Below are positions 1 through 7,737 of a DNA stretch of 20,396 bases, in pieces. The stretch covers positions 1 through 20,396 of IMG/VR virus record IMGVR_UViG_3300022072_000181, one strand, 5' to 3'. Both the position numbers and the translations under genes were made by a program. How positions within the stretch are numbered: the stretch's first letter is position 1; every line of letters starts with the position of its first letter. The notes beneath the pieces were generated by a model that saw only the letters and a list, made by a program, of their open reading frames with translations, was not told the origin of the DNA and did no database searches. Source of the stretch: a virus.

Positions 1-2
1 CA

Positions 3-1466
3 ACTGCTACAAACGAAATTACTCTTGGTAACGCAGCGGTTACAGCACTAAGAATACCTGGACTACAATCTGGTGCTAGCGACGGTGATGTTTTAACATT
101 TGCTTCAGGTACAGGTTTAATTACTTTGCAAGCCGCTGGAGGCGGTGGTGCTTCAAGCTTAAATGGCTTAAGTGATTGTTTAGTTGATACAGATTCACTA
201 TATGTAGGAGAAGTACCTGCTGGACTAAGCGGTAATCCACAAGGAAACACTATTCTTGGTGTTGATGCGGGTAATTCAATGACTACTCAAACAAATAGCA
301 CTTTTATAGGTAATGAGGCTGGTAGTGGAATGACAAATTATTCAAATGCCACTGCAATAGGATTTCAATCATTAAAGGGTAATGGAGGTGGAAATTCTGT
401 AGCAGTTGGATATAGAGCTGGTGTTAATTACTCTGGTTTATGGAGTGTGTTTATGGGTTATGATGCTGGTTTCAATGCAAGTTCTAACTATGTTGTAGCA
501 ATAGGAACAAATGCTATAAATAGTGCTTCTGGTGGTACTGGCTCAATAGGTATTGGTTATTATGCTGCAAAAACAAATACTGCTACTGGTCACATCTCAA
601 TAGGCTACGAAGCTGGTTTTTCACAAACTTCTGGGGTTAAAAATACTAACATTGGTTACAGAGCTGGGTATGCTCAAACTACTGGTTTTCACAATACTAC
701 ATTAGGTTATGAAGCTGGAAAATCTTTAACTACAGGAGATAGAAATGTATTAATTGGAGCTGATGCTGGAATAAATATGACTGATGGTCAAAGAAATATA
801 GTGATAGGTGATGATGCTGGAGATGCAATAACAAGTGGTCAAAGAAACATTTTACTAGGTTCACCAGCTGGTGGTGCTTTAACAGATGGTCAACAAAATA
901 TAGTACTTGGTACTTTTGCTTTAAATTCAGCAACAAGAGACACTGGAACTATAGGCATAGGTCATGGATGTTTACAAAATCAAAATGCTGGTTTTGTTTC
1001 TGGTTTTAACACTGTTGTTGGTCATTTTGCTGGTGGAAGTATAACAACTGGTCAAAATAATACTATAATTGGAAATGGTGCAGATTCATCGTCTGCGACT
1101 GTATCAAATGAAATTACTTTAGGTAATTCGTCTATATCAACTTTAAGATGTAAAGTAACAAGTATTACTGCTTTATCAGATAAAAGAGATAAAACTAATA
1201 TAGAAGATTCTAATTACGGCTTAGAACTTGTTGAAAAATTAAAACCAGTAACATTTGATTGGAACACAAGAGACGGTGCTAAAGTTGGTGTTAAAGATTT
1301 AGGTTTTATAGCTCAAGATCTTCAAGAAGTAGATAATGATTACTTAAAATTAGTATACGAAAATAATCCTGAAAAACTTGAAGCTACATATGGTAGATTA
1401 ATACCTGTTTTAGTAAAAGCAATACAAGATTTATCAGCAAAAGTAACAGCATTAGAAAATGCTTAA
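3..1466 (+). CDS. Tail fibre/spike protein with YadA-like repeats and S74 self-cleaving chaperone domain (5' end outside window)
   Basis: Host-recognition fibre or spike of the virion. The frame is open to the left edge with no stop, so the true start lies outside; a TTG at 126 is internal. From 249 to 1086 it encodes about fourteen 18-24-residue repeats of the form N-x-x-IG-x-x-AG, the pattern of left-handed beta-rolls in YadA-type heads, which implies a trimeric shaft. A motif NEITLGNSSISTLRC (from 1111) leads into a C-terminal Peptidase_S74 intramolecular chaperone: ALSDKRDKTNI, with Ser at 1176-1178 and Lys at 1191-1193, the Ser/+5 Lys spacing of the endosialidase family, then the F-D-W and GFIAQDLQEV motifs. 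By family knowledge this domain drives trimerisation and then cuts itself off before the Ser. The last ~20 residues look like a short coiled coil. Fold and cleavage are inferred from motifs; the receptor is unknown. Confidence 0.9.
   Translation, partial: TATNEITLGNAAVTALRIPGLQSGASDGDVLTFASGTGLITLQAAGGGGASSLNGLSDCLVDTDSLYVGEVPAGLSGNPQGNTILGVDAGNSMTTQTNSTFIGNEAGSGMTNYSNATAIGFQSLKGNGGGNSVAVGYRAGVNYSGLWSVFMGYDAGFNASSNYVVAIGTNAINSASGGTGSIGIGYYAAKTNTATGHISIGYEAGFSQTSGVKNTNIGYRAGYAQTTGFHNTTLGYEAGKSLTTGDRNVLIGADAGINMTDGQRNIVIGDDAGDAITSGQRNILLGSPAGGALTDGQQNIVLGTFALNSATRDTGTIGIGHGCLQNQNAGFVSGFNTVVGHFAGGSITTGQNNTIIGNGADSSSATVSNEITLGNSSISTLRCKVTSITALSDKRDKTNIEDSNYGLELVEKLKPVTFDWNTRDGAKVGVKDLGFIAQDLQEVDNDYLKLVYENNPEKLEATYGRLIPVLVKAIQDLSAKVTALENA
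249..1086 (+). repeat. Protein-level tandem repeats of the fibre beta-roll
   Basis: About fourteen degenerate units of 54-72 bases encode variants of IGYEAG, IGYRAG, IGADAG and IGDDAG separated by turns such as TTGDRN, TDGQRN and TSGQRN. Units between about 600 and 910 are the most alike. DNA identity between units is moderate, so this is an old protein repeat rather than a recent DNA duplication, though it could support recombination between units. Confidence 0.8.
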
Positions 1467-1484
1467 TAATAAAAATAAATAAAA

Positions 1485-1742
1485 ATGTACAGAAACGTAA
1501 TTACATCAGAAAACACACCAGACAGCCACAAAGCGGTTATTGTAAATCAAGTAGATGGTCAATTAGCACAAGCTGCAGATTCAGATACTTCAGCAGAGCA
1601 ATTACAGTGTCTTAAAGATCACTTTAAATGGTTATTATCAAATGACTTTTATAAAAACGAATGTAGCGCTGATCAAATTTCTGGTATGGAGTCATATTTA
1701 CCATCTGATTATGCAGATGACTACGAAGATTTACCTGAATAG
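1485..1742 (+). CDS. Small acidic protein of unknown function (85 aa)
   Basis: I do not recognise this protein. It starts at ATG 1485, 18 bases after the fibre stop, behind an A-rich leader (ATAAAAATAAATAAAA) with no Shine-Dalgarno sequence, and ends in TAG, the only TAG stop seen among these genes. It is soluble in appearance, with no signal peptide or membrane segment. The middle (EQLQCLKDHFKWLL) is likely helical, and the C-terminus is strongly acidic with aromatic residues (DYADDYEDLPE). It lies directly after the fibre gene, so a fibre-assembly or accessory virion role is possible, but nothing in the sequence shows that. Two cysteines are present without a metal-site pattern. Confidence 0.65.
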   Translation: MYRNVITSENTPDSHKAVIVNQVDGQLAQAADSDTSAEQLQCLKDHFKWLLSNDFYKNECSADQISGMESYLPSDYADDYEDLPE

Positions 1743-1803
1743 TAGATTTACTAAAACAGGTGTAACTATATAAATATAAAACAATTAACTTAAATTAAAT
1801 CAA

Positions 1804-2061
1804 ATGGCAAAAATTACAGAAGAAGAGTTAGAATTAATTAAAACTCAACAAGAAAAATTAAAAGTCGTATTAAACGATATTGGTATACTTGAAGCTCAAA
1901 AACACGGATTATTACACGAGATAGGTAATATTAATTCTGCAATTGAAGAACACAAGGTAGAATTAGAAAAGAAATACGGAGCTATTCAAGTTGACATAGA
2001 AACTGGTGAGTATACTGAAATAGAAAAACCAGAAGAAGCTGAAACTGAAACAGAAGAGTAA
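1804..2061 (+). CDS. Coiled-coil small protein of unknown function (85 aa)
   Basis: Residues 4-58 are almost wholly helical with heptad spacing (EEELELIKTQQEKL... and AIEEHKVELEKKYG), so an alpha-helical coiled coil or hairpin is expected. The tail is short, acidic and Thr/Glu-rich (VDIETGEYTEIEKP then EEAETETEE). Small proteins of this shape, with a KKYG-x-x-x-VDI-x-TGEY end, occur in many marine phages next to structural genes as far as I recall, with no function assigned. The stop overlaps the next start by one base (TAATG at 2059-2063), which suggests coupled translation. The leader at 1743-1803 is A/T-rich and lacks a Shine-Dalgarno sequence. Confidence 0.75.
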   Translation: MAKITEEELELIKTQQEKLKVVLNDIGILEAQKHGLLHEIGNINSAIEEHKVELEKKYGAIQVDIETGEYTEIEKPEEAETETEE

Positions 2062-2288
2062 TGGACTCTGTTATAAGAAAAATCAGTATTGGATCTGATT
2101 ATAAAAACGATGCTATGCATTATTCTGTAGGACAACAAGTCTATGGAGGTCATGAAATAGCATATATTTTATTTGATGAATCTGATAATTCTTATAATAT
2201 ACATATAAAGAAAAACAACGAGGTATTGCCATGGAAGAAGTTTAACTCTAACATGGCTGTATCTGTTGAGTATGATTTAGAGTATTAA
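2061..2288 (+). CDS. Small conserved-looking protein of unknown function (75 aa)
   Basis: A 75-residue protein with no membrane segment. Its composition suggests a small beta-rich fold: a first part with GQQVYGGHEIAYILFDES, a strand-rich middle (SYNIHIKKNNEVLPWKKF), and an end NMAVSVEYDLEY. I know of no named family. It is joined to both neighbours by TAATG one-base overlaps (2059-2063 and 2286-2290), so it is probably translated by re-initiation as part of one unit with the coiled-coil protein and the co-chaperonin. That tight coupling is the only hint about its role; it could be a partner of the chaperone or another late factor. Confidence 0.7.
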   Translation: MDSVIRKISIGSDYKNDAMHYSVGQQVYGGHEIAYILFDESDNSYNIHIKKNNEVLPWKKFNSNMAVSVEYDLEY

Positions 2289-2914
2289 TGAAGAGTCTAT
2301 ATGATTTTATCGTTGAACCAGTTGGCGATAAATACAGCAATACTGTTAATATAGGTGATAAAAAATTAGTTGTAAATACTAAAATAGAAAACTGGAAATT
2401 TGTTAATAGAGTTGCTAAGGTTATTGAAACACCAGCAGCTTTTTCTACGCCTATTAAGAAAGGTGCTTTAATAATCATACATCAAAATGTATTTAGAACA
2501 TTTTATGATATGAGAGGTGAAAAGAAAAAAAGCAGATCTTATTTTAAAGATGATTATTATTTCTGCGCAGTTGACCAAATTTATTTATATAAAAATAAAA
2601 ACAATTGGAAGACTATAAATAATAGATGCTTTGTAACACCTATAAAAAGCAAACAAGATCTAACGCTTGATAAAGAAGCAAACCTTATTGGTATATTAAA
2701 ATATGGTAATAAGTCCTTAGAAGAGCTTAATATCAACCCAGGTGATCTTGTAGGATTTACTCCTAATAGTGAGTGGGAGTTTTTAGTCGATGATAAACGA
2801 CTTTATTGTATGAAATCAAATGATATTGTAATTAAGTATGAATACCAAGGAGACGAAGAAGAATATAATCCAAGCTGGGCAGAGAGCAGTAGAAGAGTTG
2901 ATCAAAGTAGCTAA
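2288..2914 (+). CDS. GroES-like co-chaperonin, probably with two GroES domains (208 aa)
   Basis: Proposed phage co-chaperonin that caps the host GroEL-type chaperonin, like T4 gp31, to fold capsid or other virion proteins. Two stretches follow the GroES order of strands. In the first (residues ~4-102): FIVEP, a loop YSNTVNIGDKKLVV that could be the mobile loop, VNRVAKVIETP, IKKGALIIIHQNV, and DDYYFCAVDQIYLYK. In the second (~111-186): NRCFVTPI, NLIGILKYGN, INPGDLVGFTPNSEWEF, then DDKRLYCMKSNDIVIKYE, matching the GroES GD-x-V-x-F and DIL endings. A standard GroES is about 95 residues, so 208 fits two copies. An acidic tail follows and overlaps the next gene by 77 bases. The start is set by TAATG. 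Marine phages commonly carry GroES-like genes; the duplicated reading is my inference. The alternative is one highly decorated GroES-like barrel. Confidence 0.6.
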   Translation: MKSLYDFIVEPVGDKYSNTVNIGDKKLVVNTKIENWKFVNRVAKVIETPAAFSTPIKKGALIIIHQNVFRTFYDMRGEKKKSRSYFKDDYYFCAVDQIYLYKNKNNWKTINNRCFVTPIKSKQDLTLDKEANLIGILKYGNKSLEELNINPGDLVGFTPNSEWEFLVDDKRLYCMKSNDIVIKYEYQGDEEEYNPSWAESSRRVDQSS

Positions 2915-3113
2915 AGAAGCTATTGTTGATTCAGATGATGATATATCAGCTGATAGACTTAAAAACGCTGCAGCTACAAAAAAGCTTGCTATATTCGATG
3001 CGTTTGAAATACTTAGTCGTATCGAAGAAGAAGAAAACTTATTAAACGAAAAACCAAAAGAAGTTAAAGAAGAAAGAACTTTTAAAGGTTTTGCAGAAGG
3101 TAGATCTAAGTAA
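2838..3113 (+). CDS. Putative terminase small subunit (91 aa, by position)
   Basis: A small, highly charged, mostly helical protein placed immediately before the large terminase, the usual site of the small terminase subunit that recognises phage DNA and loads the motor. Visible are helices around RAVEELIKVAKEAI, the acidic turn VDSDDDISADRL, then KNAAATKKLAIFDAFEILS and a Glu-rich coiled end. No helix-turn-helix is clear, so the assignment rests on position and size. The ATG at 2838 places the first 26 codons inside the end of the co-chaperonin gene; no ATG follows, and a TTG at 2898 is the only nearby alternative start. The stop shares one base with the terminase start (TAATG at 3111-3115). 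It could instead be an unrelated packaging accessory protein. Confidence 0.55.
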   Translation: MNTKETKKNIIQAGQRAVEELIKVAKEAIVDSDDDISADRLKNAAATKKLAIFDAFEILSRIEEEENLLNEKPKEVKEERTFKGFAEGRSK

Positions 3114-5323
3114 TGTACGAACAAAGTTTATATAAAGTTTTAAAAGACCATATTAAACCTAAAGTTCTTAAACGAATGAATAGGTATAGCAAATGGGAAT
3201 ATGGATACAATAAAGAACACGATATTGTTATAATAAGCAAAACAGGTAAAATAGGTGAAATATATGAAATACAAAACCTAAAAATAGCTTTACCTGTAGA
3301 AAATAAAATACATAAGTTTGAAACAGATAAATGGGAATACACACCGTATCCTAAAGTTTTAAAAAAAATTAAATCTGTTTTTGACTGGGAACAATATCCA
3401 CTAGATTTTAAAGAAAAATGGTATGATTACATCGATGAGGAATTTAATAGAAGAGAGCAAGGTTTTTGGTTTTATAACAAAGGCAATGCTACTTATATTA
3501 CTGGTACTCATTACATGTACTTGCAGTGGAGTAAAATTGATGTCGGTCAACCAGACTTCCGCGAATCGAACAGATTATTTTACATATTCTGGGAAGCTTG
3601 TAAGGCCGATCCTAGATCCTATGGAATGTGTTACCTTAAGAACAGACGTTCTGGGTTTTCCTTTATGGCGTCCGGGGAGTGCGTTAATATGGCAACAATA
3701 TCAAGCGACTCTAGGTTTGGGATATTATCAAAGTCTGGTCCTGATGCCAAGAAGATGTTTACCGACAAGGTGGTACCGATATCGGTTAATTACCCCTTCT
3801 TTTTCAAACCAATACAGGACGGAATGGACCGTCCAAAGACAGAGCTCGCGTACAGAGTACCCGCAACAAAGTACACGCGTAAGAAACTCGAGACGAACCA
3901 GCAATTACAAGAGATCGACGGTCTCGACACCACGATCGATTGGAAAAACACGGGCGACAACTCGTACGACGGTGAGAAACTCAAACTCCTCGTCCACGAT
4001 GAGAGCGGCAAGTGGGAACGTCCGACGAACATCCTCAACAACTGGAGGGTCACGAAAACCTGCTTACGATTAGGTAGTAGAATTATAGGTAAATGCATGA
4101 TGGGTTCAACTAGTAACTCATTAGACAAAGGTGGTGATAACTTTAAAAAACTATATAATGACTCAGATGTTACACAACGAAACGCGAATGGACAAACTCG
4201 CTCTGGATTATATAGCTTGTTCATACCTATGGAATGGAATTACGAAGGATACATTGATTCTTATGGCATACCTGTCTTCCAAACACCAAACAAACCTATT
4301 GAAGGACCACAAGGTGAAATTATAGATTTAGGTGTAATAGAATATTGGGATAACGAAGTAGAAGGATTAAAGCAAGATCAAGATGCTTTAAATGAATTTT
4401 ATAGACAGTTTCCACGCACTGAAAAGCATGCATTTAGAGATGAATCAAAAGAGTCTTTATTTAATTTAACTAAAATTTATGAGCAAATAGATTTTAATGA
4501 AGATTTAAGAAACTCTTTAAATTTAACACAAGGTAGTTTTCAGTGGGAAAACGCAGAACAAGATACAAAAGTTATATTTGTTCCTAATAAAAACGGAAGG
4601 TTTACTATTAGTTGGGTTCCTCCTGTTCATTTGCAAAACAAAAGATATAGAAAAAATAATACAAATTATCCTGGCAATGAGCATATAGGCGCTTTTGGAT
4701 GTGACCCTTATGATATATCAGGAACTGTTGATAAAAGAGGTTCAAAAGGATCTTTACATGGTTTAACAAAGTTTTCTATGGAAGACGCACCACCTAATCA
4801 TTTCTTTTTAGAATATATAGCTAGACCTCAAACAGCAGAGATATTTTTTGAAGATGTACTTATGGCCTGCGTATTTTATGGTATGCCTATATTAATTGAA
4901 AATAATAAACCAAGACTTTTATATTATTTAAAAAAACGTGGTTACAGAGGATTTTCAATGAACAGACCTGATAGAAAATATAATAAACTATCAATAACAG
5001 AAAGAGAGTTAGGTGGTATACCAAACTCAAGTGAAGATATAAAGCAAGCTCACGCTTCAGCAATAGAAACATATATAGAAACATTTGTAGGTTTAAAAGA
5101 AACTGGTTATGGTGATATGTATTTTCAAAAAACGTTAGAAGACTGGGCTAAATTTAATATTAATAATAGAACACGACACGATGCTTCTATTAGTTCTGGT
5201 TTAGCTTTAATGGCTTGTAATAAGCATAGGTATTCACCAGTAAATAAAACAAAATTACAACCTGTTGATTTAGGAATTAAAAGATATGACAATAGGGGAA
5301 CTTCATCAAAAATTATAAGTTAA
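3113..5323 (+). CDS. terL: Terminase large subunit (packaging ATPase/nuclease, 736 aa)
   Basis: Motor that cuts concatemeric DNA and pumps it through the portal. The ATPase half shows a Walker A-like element without the classic GKT/S (YLKNRRSGFS, ~174-183), as in several phage terminases, a Walker B of hydrophobics then D296-E297 (LKLLVHDES), and a coupling motif GSTS (~331-334). The nuclease half has the three acidic residues of an RNase H-like fold: D531 in GCDPYD, E596 in ILIENN, D690 in RHDASISSGLAL. At 736 residues it is longer than typical (~450-650); about 140 extra residues precede the ATPase. The start is fixed by TAATG with the gene before, and the portal ATG follows the stop with no gap. 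Codons 143-316 have near 50% GC and different codon use from the rest, treated separately. Confidence 0.95.
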   Translation: MYEQSLYKVLKDHIKPKVLKRMNRYSKWEYGYNKEHDIVIISKTGKIGEIYEIQNLKIALPVENKIHKFETDKWEYTPYPKVLKKIKSVFDWEQYPLDFKEKWYDYIDEEFNRREQGFWFYNKGNATYITGTHYMYLQWSKIDVGQPDFRESNRLFYIFWEACKADPRSYGMCYLKNRRSGFSFMASGECVNMATISSDSRFGILSKSGPDAKKMFTDKVVPISVNYPFFFKPIQDGMDRPKTELAYRVPATKYTRKKLETNQQLQEIDGLDTTIDWKNTGDNSYDGEKLKLLVHDESGKWERPTNILNNWRVTKTCLRLGSRIIGKCMMGSTSNSLDKGGDNFKKLYNDSDVTQRNANGQTRSGLYSLFIPMEWNYEGYIDSYGIPVFQTPNKPIEGPQGEIIDLGVIEYWDNEVEGLKQDQDALNEFYRQFPRTEKHAFRDESKESLFNLTKIYEQIDFNEDLRNSLNLTQGSFQWENAEQDTKVIFVPNKNGRFTISWVPPVHLQNKRYRKNNTNYPGNEHIGAFGCDPYDISGTVDKRGSKGSLHGLTKFSMEDAPPNHFFLEYIARPQTAEIFFEDVLMACVFYGMPILIENNKPRLLYYLKKRGYRGFSMNRPDRKYNKLSITERELGGIPNSSEDIKQAHASAIETYIETFVGLKETGYGDMYFQKTLEDWAKFNINNRTRHDASISSGLALMACNKHRYSPVNKTKLQPVDLGIKRYDNRGTSSKIIS
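3541..4060 (+). other. GC-rich, differently coded patch inside the large terminase gene
   Basis: By hand count about 48% of these 520 bases are G or C, rising to about 53% over 3841-4060, against roughly 20-37% in nearby 60-base lines on either side. The frame is unbroken. Codon choice changes: seven Leu codons here are CTC, Thr is mostly ACG/ACC, Asp GAC, Asn AAC, Glu often GAG, while flanks use TTA, ACA/ACT, GAT, AAT, GAA. Six-base palindromes cluster (GGTACC 3772, GAGCTC 3842, ACGCGT 3875, CTCGAG 3887, CGTACG 3963), with a 12-base palindrome ACCGATATCGGT at 3775-3786 and an inverted repeat GGACGG/CCGTCC at 3817-3834. The patch encodes the Walker A to Walker B region. No mobile element is seen in it. 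Confidence 0.9.
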
Positions 5324-7705
5324 ATGAATATATATACTAACTCAAATAGCGCTTTTCCTAGTCAAGTAGTAAGTGATGCTGAAAAAGCAAGTTGGGAATA
5401 TGGCAGTCAAGTTGCTATGGCTATTGAATACGAGTGGTTTAGATCTGGAAGAGTTAACGGTAACAGATATTTAACAAACTGGAACAATTTTAACACTTTA
5501 AGACTTTACGCTAGAGGTGAACAACCCATACAAAAATATAAAGATGAATTATCAATTAATGGTGATTTATCTTATTTAAATTTAGACTGGAAACCAGTAC
5601 CTATTTTATCAAAGTTTGTAGATATTGTAGTTAATGGTATATCGCAAAAAGCTTATGAAATAAAAGCTTATGCTCAAGATCCTAGTTCTGTTAAGAAAAG
5701 AACTTCATATGCTTCTAAGATGTATGAAGATATGTTAGCAAAAGAATATATTGAAAACATAAAAAATACATTAGGTATTGATTTATATCAAACACCAAAT
5801 CCTGATGTAATACCTGAAACAGAAGAAGAGTTAGAGCTTCATATGCAATTAGGTTATAAACAAGCTATTGAAATAGCAGAAGAAGAAGCAATATCTTCTG
5901 TTATGGCTCAAAATAAATATAACTTAGTTAGAAGAAGATTAAATATGGATTTAGCAGTATGTGGTATTGCTGCTTGTAAAACTAATTTTAATACATCAAA
6001 CGGTATAACGGTTGATTATGTAGATCCTGCATATATGGTTTATTCATATACTGAAGATCCTAATTTTGAAGATATATATTATGTTGGTGAAATAAAATCA
6101 ATAACAATACCAGAACTTAAAAAAGAGTTTCCAGATATATCTGAAGAAGAATTAAAAAGAATACAAGCTATGCCAGGTAACAGACAGTATGTTACAGGCT
6201 GGGGTGGTTATGATGAAAATACTGTACAAGTTTTATATTTTGATTATAAAACATACCATAATCAAGTATTTAAAATAAAACAAACAGATCAAGGATTAAT
6301 GAAAGCTATTGAAAAGCCAGACACGTTTAATCCACCAGAAAGCGATATGTTTGAAAGAGTATCTAGATCTATTGAAGTATTATACAGTGGTGCTAAAGTT
6401 TTAGGAACTGATACATTGTTAAAATGGGAACTTGCTGAAAATATGTCAAGACCATATGCTGATACAACAAAAGTTGAAATGAATTACTCTATATGTGCAC
6501 CACGCATGTATAAAGGTAGAATTGATTCACTAGTTAGTAAATGTATTGGCTTTGCTGATATGATTCAAATAACACACTTAAAACTGCAGCAGGTTTTATC
6601 TCGTATGGTACCAGATGGTGTATATTTAGATATGGACGGTTTAGCTGAAGTTGATCTTGGTAATGGTACTAATTATAATCCTGCTGAAGCATTAAACATG
6701 TATTTCCAAACAGGTTCTATTGTTGGTAGATCACTTACGCAAGATGGTGAAATGAATAGAGGTAAAGTACCTATTCAAGAATTACAAAGCAGTAGTGGTG
6801 GTGCTAAAATACAAAGTTTAATTACTACGTACCAATATTATTTACAAATGATACGTGATGTGACCGGACTTAATGAAGCAAGAGACGGTAGCTTACCTGA
6901 TCGTAATACATTAGTTGGATTACAAAAGTTAGCAGCCAATGCTTCAAATACAGCTACTAGACATATAAATCAATCAAGTTTATATATAACTCTTAGAATA
7001 GCTGAAAACATTGCTTTAAAAATAGCAGATGCTTTAGAGTTTCCATTAACTGCAGAGTCATTGAAAAACTCAATATCTGCTTTTAATGTTGAAACATTAA
7101 GACAAGTAGAAGATTTAAACTTACACGATTTTGGTATATTCTTAGAATTAGAACCAGATGAAGAAGAGCAAGCTAAATTAGAGTCTAATATTCAAGTTGC
7201 TTTACAAGCAGGTAATATTGATTTAGATGACGCTATAGATTTACGTCAAATAAAAAATATTAAACTTGCTAATCAAATGCTTAAAATTAAGCGTAAGAAA
7301 AAGCAAAAAGAAGACATGCTTGCGCAGCAGTCTAATATCCAAGCTCAAGCAGCAGCTCAAGCTGAAACAGCTGAAAAAACAGCTATGGCTGAAGTACAAA
7401 AACAAGAGGCAATATCTGGATCTAAAGTACAATACGAGCAAGCTAGAACTGAAATGGAAATTAAGAAAATGGAAGTTCAAGCACAACTTGACCAACAAAA
7501 AATGCAAATGCAACATCAGTTTGATATGCAATTAAAGCAAATGGAAACTCAAGTGCAAACGCAAAAAGAAACTGAAAAAGAAAATAGAAAAGACAAGCGT
7601 ATAAAAATGGAAGGTACGCAACAAAGCGAAATGATAAGCCAAAGAAAAAATGATGGCTTACCAATAAACTTTGAACAACAGCAAGACGTTAACGCTTTTA
7701 TGTAA
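5324..7705 (+). CDS. Portal protein (793 aa)
   Basis: Forms the ring at one capsid vertex through which DNA enters and leaves and to which the connectors bind. The N-terminal part has features common in large phage portals: an early aromatic segment (WEYGSQVAMAIEYEWF), LDWKPVPILSKFVDIVVNGI (~82-101), and a helical stem/wing region ending in the hallmark VTGLNEARDGSLPDRNT (~511-527) followed by a long helix with NASNTATRHIN. Residues ~650-775 form a very long, Gln/Lys/Glu/Met-rich coiled coil (for example KKMEVQAQLDQQKMQMQHQF), probably a crown/barrel extension. The ATG directly abuts the terminase stop with no Shine-Dalgarno sequence, so coupling is likely. Length and position between terminase and scaffold support the call; no frameshift is seen. 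Confidence 0.92.
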   Translation: MNIYTNSNSAFPSQVVSDAEKASWEYGSQVAMAIEYEWFRSGRVNGNRYLTNWNNFNTLRLYARGEQPIQKYKDELSINGDLSYLNLDWKPVPILSKFVDIVVNGISQKAYEIKAYAQDPSSVKKRTSYASKMYEDMLAKEYIENIKNTLGIDLYQTPNPDVIPETEEELELHMQLGYKQAIEIAEEEAISSVMAQNKYNLVRRRLNMDLAVCGIAACKTNFNTSNGITVDYVDPAYMVYSYTEDPNFEDIYYVGEIKSITIPELKKEFPDISEEELKRIQAMPGNRQYVTGWGGYDENTVQVLYFDYKTYHNQVFKIKQTDQGLMKAIEKPDTFNPPESDMFERVSRSIEVLYSGAKVLGTDTLLKWELAENMSRPYADTTKVEMNYSICAPRMYKGRIDSLVSKCIGFADMIQITHLKLQQVLSRMVPDGVYLDMDGLAEVDLGNGTNYNPAEALNMYFQTGSIVGRSLTQDGEMNRGKVPIQELQSSSGGAKIQSLITTYQYYLQMIRDVTGLNEARDGSLPDRNTLVGLQKLAANASNTATRHINQSSLYITLRIAENIALKIADALEFPLTAESLKNSISAFNVETLRQVEDLNLHDFGIFLELEPDEEEQAKLESNIQVALQAGNIDLDDAIDLRQIKNIKLANQMLKIKRKKKQKEDMLAQQSNIQAQAAAQAETAEKTAMAEVQKQEAISGSKVQYEQARTEMEIKKMEVQAQLDQQKMQMQHQFDMQLKQMETQVQTQKETEKENRKDKRIKMEGTQQSEMISQRKNDGLPINFEQQQDVNAFM

Positions 7706-7718
7706 ACGTTTATTTAAT

Positions 7719-7737
7719 TATTTAATTATATTATATT
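7719..7737 (+). promoter_or_regulatory. A/T-only leader of the scaffold gene, shared with the gene at 10472
   Basis: The 19 bases before the scaffold start (TATTTAATTATATTATATT) match those before the gene at 10472 (TATTTAATTTTATTATATC) at 17 of 19 positions and at the same distance from the ATG. Just upstream is a palindrome AAACGTTT (7704-7711). It could be a ribosome-loading leader in a Bacteroidota-type host or part of a late promoter. In DNA this AT-rich some similarity is expected by chance. Confidence 0.35.

Noticed and set aside
730-936. A 68-codon frame on the - strand opposite the fibre repeats
   Set aside because: Its His/Leu/Gln-rich repeats simply mirror the sense-strand repeat units; nothing else supports it.
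1769-1776. TATAAATA, identical to the T4 late-promoter core, 28 bases before the ATG at 1804
   Set aside because: In A/T-only leaders this 8-mer is expected by chance, and the same motif is not present at comparable distance before the other late genes I checked.
3423-4073. A 216-codon open frame on the + strand inside the large terminase gene, offset from it
   Set aside because: It exists because the GC-rich patch has few stop codons; the product is an Arg/Ser/Thr-rich low-complexity chain with no domain, and the terminase frame carries all catalytic motifs.
3790-4224. A 144-codon open frame on the - strand in the same patch
   Set aside because: Same cause: fewer stops in GC-rich DNA. It has no recognisable motif, no leader, and is antisense to Walker B.
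7241-7664. Open frames on both strands over the coiled-coil end of the portal gene
   Set aside because: They result from the Lys/Gln-rich, A-rich coding sequence; they lack leaders and recognisable domains.
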